Source: Flavobacteriia bacterium
Lineage (GTDB): Bacteria; Bacteroidota; Bacteroidia; Flavobacteriales_D; Crocinitomicaceae
Assembly (NCBI GenBank): GCA_947455515.1
Contig: CANGOF010000012.1
Span: forward strand, 1 to 43,806
Direction: 5' to 3'
DNA length: 43,806 bases
Position numbers and translations under genes: made by a program. This document shows positions 33,122 through 41,409 of the stretch, one piece after another (position 1 is the stretch's first letter; each line of letters begins with the position of its first letter). The notes under the pieces were generated by a model that was not told the DNA's origin, did no database searches, and was given only the letters and a program-made list of their open reading frames with translations.

Positions 33122-34330
33122 ATGTCAAAAGAAGTCTTTTTAGTAAACGGAGTTAGAAGTGCGATTGGAAATTTCGGTGGTACCTTATCAAATTATCGTG
33201 CAGATGATTTAGGAGCTGATGTACTTAAAGCGTTAATAGAAAAAAACCCTACCTTAGATACCAATCAGATAGAAGATGTTATTTTAGGATGTGCTAATCA
33301 GGCAGGTGAGGATAATCGTAATGTTGCACGTATGTCGTCTTTATTAGCTGGAATACCAATTCAAGCTGGAGGAGAAACGGTCAATCGACTTTGCGCATCT
33401 GGAATGGCCGCAACAATTAACGCAGCAAGAGCTATTAAAGATAATGCTGGAGACATTTATATTTCTGGAGGTGTAGAACATATGACACGTGGCCCATGGG
33501 TTATATCAAAGACATCAACTGCTTTTGGAAGAGATGCACAAATGTATGATTCTTCCTTTGGATGGCGTTTTATCAATCCACGATTGGAAGAACTATACGG
33601 TGTCGACAGTATGGGAATGACGGCTGAGAATTTAGCTGTTAAATATTTGATTTCTCGTGATGACCAAGATCAATTTGCAGCTTGGTCACAACAAAAAGCA
33701 ACTAAAGCTCAGATGAATGGTATTTTTGCACAAGAAATCATTCCAATTTCGATTCCTCAAAAAAGAAAAGATCCAATCGTTTTCCATCAAGACGAATTTA
33801 TTCGACCTGAAACAACTTTAGCTACTTTAGGTAAACTTCGTCCTGCTTTTACGAAAGAAGGAACAGTTACTGCAGGAAATGCTTCAGGATTAAACGATGG
33901 AGCAGCAGCTTTATTGTTAGCTTCGGAATTAGGTTTAAAAAACAATAACTTAACACCAATTGTCCGCATAGTAGGTGGTGCAGTTGCAGGTGTTGAACCT
34001 CGTATCATGGGGATTGGACCAGTTTTAGCAACTGAAAAAATATTAAAGCGTTCTGGGTTGACTTTGGATCAAATGGACGTAATTGAAATGAACGAAGCAT
34101 TTGCAGCGCAAGTATTATCCTGTTCACGATCGCTTGGATTAGCAGATAACGATCCAAGAATAAACCCAAATGGAGGTGCAATTGCTTTGGGGCACCCACT
34201 TGGAATGTCAGGAGCTCGTATAATACTTACTGCAGCAAATGAATTAGTTAGAAGTCAGAAACGATATGCGTTAGCTACTATGTGTATTGGCGTTGGACAA
34301 GGTTATGCCGTGATTTTAGAACGAGTTTAA
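33122..34330 (+). CDS. pcaF: Thiolase, 3-oxoadipyl-CoA / acetyl-CoA acyltransferase type
   Basis: This 402-aa thiolase cleaves 3-ketoacyl-CoA with CoA, or runs the reverse condensation. Catalytic residues are Cys91 ([10 protein letters not shown]), His358 ([16 protein letters not shown]) and Cys388 ([12 protein letters not shown]), plus NEAFAAQ. The segments [23 protein letters not shown] and [14 protein letters not shown] are most like the PcaF/PaaJ branch (3-oxoadipyl-CoA thiolase). No other genes for aromatic or phenylacetate breakdown are present here, so the pathway is uncertain and a general degradative thiolase is equally possible. It is a single gene between divergent and co-directional neighbours, with no clear terminator downstream. 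Confidence 0.9.
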   Translation: MSKEVFLVNGVRSAIGNFGGTLSNYRADDLGADVLKALIEKNPTLDTNQIEDVILGCANQAGEDNRNVARMSSLLAGIPIQAGGETVNRLCASGMAATINAARAIKDNAGDIYISGGVEHMTRGPWVISKTSTAFGRDAQMYDSSFGWRFINPRLEELYGVDSMGMTAENLAVKYLISRDDQDQFAAWSQQKATKAQMNGIFAQEIIPISIPQKRKDPIVFHQDEFIRPETTLATLGKLRPAFTKEGTVTAGNASGLNDGAAALLLASELGLKNNNLTPIVRIVGGAVAGVEPRIMGIGPVLATEKILKRSGLTLDQMDVIEMNEAFAAQVLSCSRSLGLADNDPRINPNGGAIALGHPLGMSGARIILTAANELVRSQKRYALATMCIGVGQGYAVILERV

Positions 34331-34473
34331 ACTTTAATCTACATATGAAAAAATTATAAATTTCAGATTTAAAAATAAAACCATAAGGCATATAAAATTG
34401 CTAAAATGGATGATTAGTAAATCAAAGACAAAAAAGATTAATATTTAAAACATTCTATAATTGAACTAATTGG

Positions 34474-36027
34474 ATGATAAAAAAATACTTGTTTTTCTTA
34501 CTCATATTTACAGGAATTATTTCCTGCAGGAAAGAGAATACAAGTTGGACAAGTAAATGGAGTTTTCCAATTATCAAAGACCAATTAAGTTTAAAAAATA
34601 TTTCTGGAGACACGTTGTTAGTCAACGATAGTAGTGGGTGTAAATTAGTTTATGAAAAAACTTTGTATCGTGTTAATTTATCAGAATATTTGAAAATACC
34701 AGATACTACTATAAGTTCTGCATTATCAATCAATTTTCCTTCTTTAAATATTAATCCAGGCACCATTCTTTCCCAACCAAATGTAGAAAATGAAATAAAT
34801 ATTGGTGATGCTCAATTAAAGGTTATTCAGGTAAAAAAAGGTAAGATTGAAATCAAAATAAAAAACCCTTTAACCACTAAAACCTATTATACTATAGAAA
34901 TTCCAAGCTTTACCAAGAATGGAATTAATGTAAAACAAATATTAGTTGCTGAAAAAGGTAGTACAACTAACCCATCTACCGTAACAAGCAGCATCGATTT
35001 GAGTGGTTATACTATCGATTTGCGTGGAGTTGACAATTCTAAGTTCAACACTATAGTTACCAATTTTGATACACAGTTAGATCCAGAGGGCACGATAACC
35101 AAGGTTTCAAATAAAGATATTACAAGCATGGATATTAAAATATCTGATATACAAATTGATTACGCTCAAGGATATTTTGGAAATCTTCACATAAATTCAA
35201 GTTATGAAGTTCCGGTAAAAAGTTTTACGAATATCACACAAGGAACACTCGATTTTTCAAAAGCGGAAATTGATTTAACAATTAAAAACAGTTGTAAACT
35301 AATGGCTAAGGGAGTTATTTCGAACTTAAGTTCTTATAGAACGAGTAATTCGTCTTCTGTAATTTTTCAAAATGTTCAGATAAACAATCCTTTCTTTATT
35401 GCACCTGCACAAGGAAATGTAACAAATCTTATTTCTTCTACTAAAAAATTTATTTTTAATGAGAGCAATAGTAATTTAACAACATTTATTCAAAATTTCG
35501 GTGACCAATATAAAGTAAATTACAGTTTTGAATTAAATCCATATGGTAATTTAAATGGTGGATGGGATGAGTTTTATCCAGAAAGTGAAATTTCACTTGG
35601 GTTAAAAACTATTCTACCACTTTCTTTTAACGCAAAAAACTTAACAATACAAGATACATTTTCGTTAGACTTAACAAGCTTAAATAAAAACCAACTTTTA
35701 GAATCTGGAAAAATCAAATTACAAACAGAAAATAGTTTTCCGATAGATTTTAAAGTGACCCTTTATTTCTTAAATGAGAAAAATAAAATCATTGAAACAT
35801 TAGAAGGTACCTCTCCTATTCAAGGGAAATCTAATTTAAACTTAGAAAGTAAACTTTCTTCGATATATTTAACCCCATCTACTTCTTTTTTTGTTAACTC
35901 AAATTTAATAAAAAAAGTTATAATAAAAGTCGTATTTAATTCTCTTACAAATAATTACGAAATACCTTACAATGGTGAATTGAACTTTCAATTAAGTGGA
36001 GATTTTACTACCAAAATGACTTATTAA
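34474..36027 (+). CDS. Unrecognised lipoprotein, first gene of a three-gene envelope cassette
   Basis: This 517-aa precursor has a hydrophobic signal and lipobox ending at Cys18 (GIISC). The mature protein is rich in Ser, Asn, Thr, Ile and Lys with alternating hydrophobic residues, suggesting a mostly beta structure. No domain or catalytic motif is recognised. Its stop (TAATG) shares a base with the start of the next gene, a probable outer-membrane beta-barrel, so the two are probably coupled. The 143 bases upstream hold no clear TAnnTTTG promoter. A lipoprotein partner for the barrel protein is a reasonable guess. Confidence 0.8.
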   Translation: MIKKYLFFLLIFTGIISCRKENTSWTSKWSFPIIKDQLSLKNISGDTLLVNDSSGCKLVYEKTLYRVNLSEYLKIPDTTISSALSINFPSLNINPGTILSQPNVENEINIGDAQLKVIQVKKGKIEIKIKNPLTTKTYYTIEIPSFTKNGINVKQILVAEKGSTTNPSTVTSSIDLSGYTIDLRGVDNSKFNTIVTNFDTQLDPEGTITKVSNKDITSMDIKISDIQIDYAQGYFGNLHINSSYEVPVKSFTNITQGTLDFSKAEIDLTIKNSCKLMAKGVISNLSSYRTSNSSSVIFQNVQINNPFFIAPAQGNVTNLISSTKKFIFNESNSNLTTFIQNFGDQYKVNYSFELNPYGNLNGGWDEFYPESEISLGLKTILPLSFNAKNLTIQDTFSLDLTSLNKNQLLESGKIKLQTENSFPIDFKVTLYFLNEKNKIIETLEGTSPIQGKSNLNLESKLSSIYLTPSTSFFVNSNLIKKVIIKVVFNSLTNNYEIPYNGELNFQLSGDFTTKMTY

Positions 36028-37247
36028 TGAAATATATTACAGTCTTATTATTTTTGAGCATTATTCATCATTTTGAAAGTCAATCTACCCTGCCTGTATT
36101 CTTGGATACCAATCTATACATTCAGGAATTTATTATACAGGGTAAGGGAGAAATATACAGTTCCTCACTCACAAACAGTTTTACTAATAAATTGCTCACT
36201 GGTGGTAACATTAGTGCTTCAGAAATTGAAAATAGTCGTGCTAAACTTCCAACAACTAATACCCTTGGATTAGAAGGAAATGTAGAATTAGAATACCGAA
36301 ATTTAACGCTATTACCATCCAAAAACTGGGGGGTAATCTTAAAAACATCCGTAAATACAATCAATTCATGTCATTACACCAATGATTTATTTGGTTTAAT
36401 ATTCGAAGGTAATGCTCCTTTTTTAGGAAAATCTTTACAACTTAACCCTAGCTCGCTTCAATCAATCAGCTATATGAAATTTGGAATCGGATTTATTCAA
36501 AAAAAAACAAAAAATAATTTTTCCATCAATTTATTTAGACTTCAAAATTATATCAGTAGCACGTTAAACTTTGGCGCTGTTTATGTAAATGACAGTAGTT
36601 CATTAGCCTTGTTAGACTTAACGGGTTCTAGTACATCGTATATTGCAAATTCAACAAAATCAAATTACGGCATCGGAATAGATGTTGATTTAAGAATTCC
36701 AATTACCTCCTTTACAGACAATACTATTCAAATACATATTATAGCTAAAAATTTTGGAATAGGAATACTTTCAAATGACGCACACTATTATTCTGTAGAC
36801 ACAAATTATCATTTTCAAGGATTCAGCGTAAATGATTTAACCAGTCTATTAGGAACAAAACAAACGACAAATCAACAATTAGAAAAACTAACCATCTATT
36901 CAAGTAACAAAATTCGATTTACTCCATTATTGGGATATTTTCAAGTTTCAAAAATTAACACACTTGAAAGTATCAAACGGTATCAATCCATATTTGGCAT
37001 TAGAATATATCCGAGCCTTTCCTATATACCTTTTATTTATGGAGGAATTCAAGTTCATCTGATGAAAAATTTTATTTTAGGAATACAAGAGAATTATGGC
37101 ATTACAAACAACCTACGTACAGGAATGTACATTGTTATTCCAATAAAAAAATATTCATTCAGTTTAGGGACAGATAATCTTTTCGATAGCTTTAGGGCAT
37201 ATGGTAAAGGAAGATCCTTTCAATTTAAGTTACAATGTCAACTTTAA
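36027..37247 (+). CDS. Probable outer-membrane beta-barrel protein
   Basis: The 406-aa protein has a weak signal peptide (MKYITVLLFLSIIHHFES). It then alternates hydrophobic and polar residues with many aromatics and short turns, as expected for a transmembrane beta-barrel. Examples are NWGVILKTSV, SYMKFGIGFIQ, YGIGIDVDLRIPI and SFIYGGIQVHL-like strands, with a C-terminal strand FQFKLQCQL. It resembles, by pattern only, uncharacterised Bacteroidota barrel families such as DUF5723. It starts at the last base of the lipoprotein stop codon and overlaps the next gene by 13 bases, so the three genes are one transcription unit. Confidence 0.75.
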   Translation: MKYITVLLFLSIIHHFESQSTLPVFLDTNLYIQEFIIQGKGEIYSSSLTNSFTNKLLTGGNISASEIENSRAKLPTTNTLGLEGNVELEYRNLTLLPSKNWGVILKTSVNTINSCHYTNDLFGLIFEGNAPFLGKSLQLNPSSLQSISYMKFGIGFIQKKTKNNFSINLFRLQNYISSTLNFGAVYVNDSSSLALLDLTGSSTSYIANSTKSNYGIGIDVDLRIPITSFTDNTIQIHIIAKNFGIGILSNDAHYYSVDTNYHFQGFSVNDLTSLLGTKQTTNQQLEKLTIYSSNKIRFTPLLGYFQVSKINTLESIKRYQSIFGIRIYPSLSYIPFIYGGIQVHLMKNFILGIQENYGITNNLRTGMYIVIPIKKYSFSLGTDNLFDSFRAYGKGRSFQFKLQCQL

Positions 37248-38698
37248 AAAGTATTTTAATTTTAGTAATCTCGAGTATACAAATTACAATGTATGCTCAA
37301 AATCATTTCAATTCCATTTACACAGGAAATGGATATGATTATGGAGAAGGTGTTTTTCAATCTAAAAAAGACAGTAGTTATTATGTTACTGGGAGTTCTA
37401 GTAGTTTTGAAAACGCTCCAAGTCAAGCTTTTGTAATGCATCTTGACACAGGAGGAACCTATTTATGGTCTAAAGCCTATGGAGGACAAGCAAGTGATAT
37501 AGGTAAACGAATTTTTCACATACCAAACGATGGGATATACGTAGCTGGATTTTCAAGTTCATTTAGTAATGGATTATTTGATTTTTATTTCTTTAAAACC
37601 GATACAGATGGAGTCTTGATATGGGAGAAAACATTTGGAGGAAGTAGTAACGAAATCTTACACGATGCACTAATGTTACCAGATACAAGTTTTATCTTAG
37701 TAGGTCAAACGACATCTAATCCAACAGAAATAGAAGATATTTTTATTACACGAATATCAAAAAAGGGAGAAATTATTTGGACAAAAACGATTGGAAGTTC
37801 TGGCGTAGACATTGCTAAATCTATTAGTATGATTGATTTAAATCACATTATTATAGGTGGAGAATATTATGATACGGATTCAACTAAACAAAAAGGATTA
37901 TTACTTTCTATAAATCAAACAGGTGATATTCAATGGTTAAAAACCTATGGAAATAAAAAATCAAATTATTACATCACCGATGTGTATGCTGACTCAAGTT
38001 TTATTAGGGCAGTTGGATATGCACAAATGAATATTACAAGTGACAAAGTCTATTACAACATGACAAGTGATTCGTTAGGATTTAATTACAATGAAAACTA
38101 CATTCCACAGAGTGGAAGTAATTATTATTCACAAATTGTTCAGTATGGTAGTTCTAAGTATCATTATCTTTCGATGCAACCAACTAATAATTCGATTATA
38201 CCAACTTATTCGGGCGGAGAAGATTTACAAATCTGTAGGTATAAAAATGATTTGACTTGGTATCCCAAATGTGTAAATCCATCTAACCATGGTGACGATC
38301 ATTGTAATCAATTAATCTCAACTTCAGATGGAGGTGCCCTCTCTGTAGGCTTTAATGTTTATGGTGGCAAAGGAGGTTCCAATGTTTCCCTACTAAAAAT
38401 TGGCCCATATGATCAATTCCCAAGTGGATCTATAGATCCAACCGAACACACAATTGTTGAAATAGAAGAACTCAAAAACACTTTAACACTTTCCATTTTT
38501 CCTAACCCTGTTTCCACAGAATTAACCATCGAAACCAACATTAAGGAGGCAATAAAAGTAGAGATTTTATCCCTAAATGGAATTGTACTTCAAGAAAAAT
38601 GGATCAGCGATAAAACGCAAATCAACATAGAGAATTTTGAAAAAGGAATTTATTTTATAAGAATAGGTGTATTCATAAAAAAAATAACATTCATTTAA
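37235..38698 (+). CDS. Secreted repeat protein with type A T9SS sorting domain
   Basis: The 487-aa protein has a signal peptide ending near ITMYAQ. It has about six or seven repeats of roughly 50 residues with motifs such as YYVTGSSSSF, WSKAYGGQASDIGKRI and WEKTFGGSSNEI, typical of beta-propeller-like proteins of the SBBP or delta-60 kind. The last 75 or so residues (LSIFPNPVSTELTIE, GIYFIRIG) are a type A (Por-type) T9SS sorting domain, so it is exported and probably attached to the surface. The start overlaps the barrel gene by 13 bases. The stop overlaps the convergent recX gene by eight bases. The function of the repeat part is unknown. Confidence 0.88.
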   Translation: MSTLKSILILVISSIQITMYAQNHFNSIYTGNGYDYGEGVFQSKKDSSYYVTGSSSSFENAPSQAFVMHLDTGGTYLWSKAYGGQASDIGKRIFHIPNDGIYVAGFSSSFSNGLFDFYFFKTDTDGVLIWEKTFGGSSNEILHDALMLPDTSFILVGQTTSNPTEIEDIFITRISKKGEIIWTKTIGSSGVDIAKSISMIDLNHIIIGGEYYDTDSTKQKGLLLSINQTGDIQWLKTYGNKKSNYYITDVYADSSFIRAVGYAQMNITSDKVYYNMTSDSLGFNYNENYIPQSGSNYYSQIVQYGSSKYHYLSMQPTNNSIIPTYSGGEDLQICRYKNDLTWYPKCVNPSNHGDDHCNQLISTSDGGALSVGFNVYGGKGGSNVSLLKIGPYDQFPSGSIDPTEHTIVEIEELKNTLTLSIFPNPVSTELTIETNIKEAIKVEILSLNGIVLQEKWISDKTQINIENFEKGIYFIRIGVFIKKITFI

Positions 38699-39167
38699 TT
38701 GTTTCTGATACTACTTCATAGATTAAGTCTGACTCGTACCCTTTTGAAGAAAGATAAGTCATGACACGTCGTTTAAAAGACCAAATATCCTCTTTTGTTT
38801 TTTTCTCTGTTATCTTTTTTTGAGTTAGTTGTTTTAAAGTTGCAAAATATTCATCCTCGTTGATTGCTTTTAATCCCTCAGCAATTGCAATTTTATCTAT
38901 GTGTTTTTGAAAAAGATGGTGTTTAATTTTAATCCGCCCCCAATGTTTTATTTTAAACTTCCCAGAAACAAACGATTCAACGAATCTGTTATCATCTAAG
39001 AATCGAGTTTTACGAAGATGATTTAATATAATTTCTTGATTTTCTGAAGTTATGTACCAAGAGGAAAGTTTTTGTTCAACTTCAAAGGTACATCTATCTT
39101 GATAAGCACACCAAGACTCCATTTTCAAAATAGCTTCTTGAAGCGAGTACTTGCACTCTGATGTCAT
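38691..39167 (-). CDS. recX: Regulatory protein RecX
   Basis: RecX proteins bind and modulate RecA filaments. The 158-aa product has the helical repeat layout: ALLKMESWCAYQDRCTFEVEQKL-type N-terminal region, RFLDDNRFVESFV (the most conserved RecX motif) and WGRIKIKHHLFQKHI, with a Lys/Glu-rich linker before the last repeat (VMTYLSSKGYESDLIYEV). The length is normal. The start codon lies one base after the RNase E/G stop and in the loop of a perfect hairpin (39153-39177), so translation is probably coupled to that gene. recA is not in the window. Confidence 0.92.
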   Translation of the reverse strand: MTSECKYSLQEAILKMESWCAYQDRCTFEVEQKLSSWYITSENQEIILNHLRKTRFLDDNRFVESFVSGKFKIKHWGRIKIKHHLFQKHIDKIAIAEGLKAINEDEYFATLKQLTQKKITEKKTKEDIWSFKRRVMTYLSSKGYESDLIYEVVSETIK

Positions 39168-39177
39168 ATCAGAGTGC
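39153..39177 (-). promoter_or_regulatory. Hairpin joining the rng stop and the recX start
   Basis: GCACTCTGAT (39153-39162) and ATCAGAGTGC (39168-39177) form a perfect 10-bp stem around a five-base loop. On the minus strand the loop reads ATGAC and starts with the recX ATG; the rng stop TGA lies in the 5' arm. Such a structure could gate recX translation or be a processing site. Both arms are also coding, so its role is inferred. Confidence 0.6.
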
Positions 39178-40716
39178 TATAGTATCGTTATTAGCGTTCA
39201 CAAAAGAGTATTGCATTAAATGATTCGCAACAACTCCGCGAACAGCAATCCATTTTTTGTATTTAAAAAACCATTTCCACTGACGGGATATAATACCGCA
39301 TTTGAAATAAGCTTCTAAGTATGGGTGAACAATTAAAGTAACTTTAGTTTCTTTTTTATCCGTAACTAAGTAATTTAAATTATTCTCAATTTCTTCTGCT
39401 AGCAAAATACTTGCTTGCACTTCCCCTGTCCCGTTACAAGTAGGACAAGTTTCATTTGTTTTAATTTCTGTTTCCGGACGAACGCGTTGTCTTGTAATTT
39501 CAATAACCCCGAATTTGGAAGGAGGTATTAGGTTATGTTTTGCACGATCATTTTTCATAAATTCTTTTAATTTTTCAAAAAGAATTTTGTTGTTTTCACG
39601 TTCATGCATATCAATAAAATCGACAGCAACAATTCCCCCCATATCACGTAATTGTAATACACGAGCAATCTCTTCAGCAGCTTCAACATTAGTTGCAAGC
39701 GCATTTAATTCTTGTCCTTCCGAGCCTTTACGGTTTCCACTATTCACATCAATTACGTGCATAGCTTCGGTATGTTCTATAATCAGATAGCCACCACTTG
39801 GTAAAGGAACTTTTTTACCGAAAAGTGTTTTTATTTGTTTAGATATTCCAAAACGTTCAAAAACATCAATTTTACCATCGTAGTGTTTTACAATTTTCTC
39901 TCTTCCTGGGGCAATTCCAGCAACATAACCACGAATTTCTTCCGAAAGCGCTTCATTGTTTACATGAATATTTGAAAAATCACCATTTAATAAATCACGA
40001 AGAATAGAAGCTGTTTTGTCTATTTCTCCTAACACTTTTTTAGGAGGGGTTGCAGTTTTAAGCGCAGCAAACATATTCTTCCATTTCTCTAACAAATTGT
40101 TAAGATCGGTATGAATTTGTTCTACTTTTTTATCCTCAGCAACCGTACGAATAATAACACCAAAATTTTTGGGTTTAATTTCGTTAAGGATTTTTTTTAG
40201 TCTATCTCTTTCTTTAGCATCTCTAATTTTTTGAGAAATAGAAATTTTATCCGAAAAAGGAACCAAAACGATATATCTACCAGCTAAGGTTATTTCAGCA
40301 CTTAAACGAGGTCCTTTAGAGGAGATTGGTTCTTTAGCAACTTGTACTAAAATAGATTGAGAGGAAGAAAGTACATCTTCCATTTGACCTTCTTTAGGAA
40401 TGTCAGACTCTAATTTAAAGTATTGTAGGTCGGCTACATTTTGCTTGCCGTGCAACGTATCTTTGGTGAACTTATTCAGCGAATTGAACTGTGGTCCTAG
40501 GTCGAGATAATGTAAAAAAGCATCTTTTTCGTACCCTACATCCACAAAAGCTGCATTAAGACTTGGTACAGTTTTGCGTACTTTACCGAGATAAACATCT
40601 CCTACTGCAAATTCTGTATTCCCTTGTTCTTCATGCAATTCAATAAGCTTTCCATCACGCAACAACGCAAGCCATATCCCGGTTGACCGAGAATCGACTA
40701 CTAATTCTAAACTCAC
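39169..40716 (-). CDS. rng: Ribonuclease E/G family endoribonuclease
   Basis: The 515-aa enzyme of the RNase E/G family processes and degrades RNA in the cytoplasm. It has an N-terminal S1 RNA-binding region (about 35-115; GDVYLGKVRKTVPSLNAAFVDVG), the catalytic DNase I-like domain with the two metal-binding aspartates Asp323 (HVIDVNSG) and Asp366 (GIVAVDFIDM), and the zinc-link cysteines Cys424 and Cys427 (CPTCNGTG). It has RNase G length and no long RNase E scaffold tail. The start is a GTG; the following SLELVVDSR matches the family N terminus. A stem-loop lies in the leader at 40747-40776. It follows the 30-aa basic protein gene and is one base from recX. Confidence 0.95.
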   Translation of the reverse strand: MSLELVVDSRSTGIWLALLRDGKLIELHEEQGNTEFAVGDVYLGKVRKTVPSLNAAFVDVGYEKDAFLHYLDLGPQFNSLNKFTKDTLHGKQNVADLQYFKLESDIPKEGQMEDVLSSSQSILVQVAKEPISSKGPRLSAEITLAGRYIVLVPFSDKISISQKIRDAKERDRLKKILNEIKPKNFGVIIRTVAEDKKVEQIHTDLNNLLEKWKNMFAALKTATPPKKVLGEIDKTASILRDLLNGDFSNIHVNNEALSEEIRGYVAGIAPGREKIVKHYDGKIDVFERFGISKQIKTLFGKKVPLPSGGYLIIEHTEAMHVIDVNSGNRKGSEGQELNALATNVEAAEEIARVLQLRDMGGIVAVDFIDMHERENNKILFEKLKEFMKNDRAKHNLIPPSKFGVIEITRQRVRPETEIKTNETCPTCNGTGEVQASILLAEEIENNLNYLVTDKKETKVTLIVHPYLEAYFKCGIISRQWKWFFKYKKWIAVRGVVANHLMQYSFVNANNDTIAL

Positions 40717-40746
40717 GAAAGCTTATATTAAAGAGTTAAAAATAGA

Positions 40747-40776
40747 ATAACTTAGCAAGCGAACCTACTAAGTTAT
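40747..40776 (-). promoter_or_regulatory. Stem-loop in the leader of the RNase E/G gene
   Basis: ATAACTTAG (40747-40755) pairs with CTAAGTTAT (40768-40776) around a 12-base loop. On the minus strand a TCTATTTTTAACTC stretch follows, then the GTG at 40716. It could be a weak terminator after the 30-aa gene, an attenuator, or an RNase target for self-control. Confidence 0.5.
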
Positions 40777-40797
40777 CCAACGAATTACAAAAGAAAT

Positions 40798-40890
40798 TTA
40801 TTTTTTCTTTTTGTGACGGTTTTTTCTAAGTCTTTTTTTACGCTTGTGCGTAGCCATTTTATGTCTTTTTCTTTTTTTTCCGCTTGGCAT
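40798..40890 (-). CDS. 30-residue highly basic protein, probably ribosomal
   Basis: ATG at 40890 to TAA at 40798 encodes 30 residues beginning MPSGKKRKRHKMATHKRKKR. About two thirds are Lys, Arg or His and there are no acidic residues, the composition of a small rRNA-binding protein. The phrase pattern is one I associate with a short protein conserved in Bacteroidota next to the RNase E/G gene. I also recall a Bacteroidota-specific small large-subunit protein (bL38) from a Flavobacterium ribosome structure, but I cannot confirm that this is it. It lies between HU and rng on the same strand and is too short for most gene finders. Confidence 0.8.
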   Translation of the reverse strand: MPSGKKRKRHKMATHKRKKRLRKNRHKKKK

Positions 40891-40940
40891 AACTATATAT
40901 ATATTAAATATTAAACAATCTTTTTCTTAGGAACTGTATT

Positions 40941-40974
40941 AAAAAAATACACTCCTGCCATCAGACAGGAGTGC
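40941..40974 (-). terminator. Intrinsic terminator after the HU gene
   Basis: CACTCCTG (40950-40957) and CAGGAGTG (40966-40973) form an eight-bp GC-rich stem with an eight-base loop. On the minus strand TATTTTTTT follows. It lies about 50 bases past the HU stop. A TATCTTTG (-7-like, 40981-40974) abuts the stem. Confidence 0.87.
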
Positions 40975-41023
40975 AAAGATATAATTTTAGTTTGAACTGC
41001 ATACAATATGCATAAGAAAAAAA

Positions 41024-41317
41024 TTATTTTTTCACTTTCACTTTGCTTTTCACTTCTTCTACAAACACTTTTGCAGGTTTAAAAGAAGGAATGTTATGTG
41101 CAGGAATGATGATTGTCTCATTTTTAGAAATGTTACGACCAGTTTTTTCTGCTCTTTCTTTCACTACGAAACTTCCGAAACCACGCAAGTAAACGTTTTC
41201 ACCAGTTGCCATTGAATCTTTCAATGTTGTCATAAACGCTTCAACCGTTTTTTGAACTTCTAATCTCTCTAATCCAGTTTCGTCAGAGATTTTTGCGATA
41301 ATATCAGCCTTTGTCAT
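41024..41317 (-). CDS. hup: HU-family DNA-binding protein
   Basis: The 97-aa protein belongs to the HU/IHF family of DNA-bending nucleoid proteins. It has the N-terminal helices (MTKADIIAKISDETGLERLE, then VEAFMTTLKDSMATGENVYL), the core RGFGSFVVKERAEKTGRN, and the DNA-binding arm with the intercalating proline in IPAHNIPSFKPAK, followed by a Lys-rich tail (VKVKK). Length and motifs are ordinary for HU. A TAAATTTG -7 element sits 28 bases upstream on the minus strand and a terminator follows, so it is probably a single-gene unit. It is divergent from mutY. Confidence 0.95.
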   Translation of the reverse strand: MTKADIIAKISDETGLERLEVQKTVEAFMTTLKDSMATGENVYLRGFGSFVVKERAEKTGRNISKNETIIIPAHNIPSFKPAKVFVEEVKSKVKVKK

Positions 41318-41344
41318 AATCTTTAATGTTTTGATTTTCAGTTA

Positions 41345-41352
41345 CAAATTTA
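41345..41352 (-). promoter_or_regulatory. Candidate -7 element for the HU gene
   Basis: TAAATTTG on the minus strand (41352-41345) matches TAnnTTTG and lies 28 bases before the HU ATG. No TTTG -33 element is present at the usual spacing. The same 92-base gap must hold the divergent mutY promoter, for which only a TATCTTTA near 41370 is visible. Confidence 0.45.
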
Positions 41353-41409
41353 AGTCATAGAAATAATATATCTTTACATTTTATTAAAAAAATATCAAAA
41401 AATCTACGA

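Noticed and set aside
40974-40981. TATCTTTG as a promoter for the 30-aa gene
   Set aside because: It matches the -7 consensus, but transcription would begin inside the HU terminator stem and no -33 element fits, so it was not listed as a promoter.
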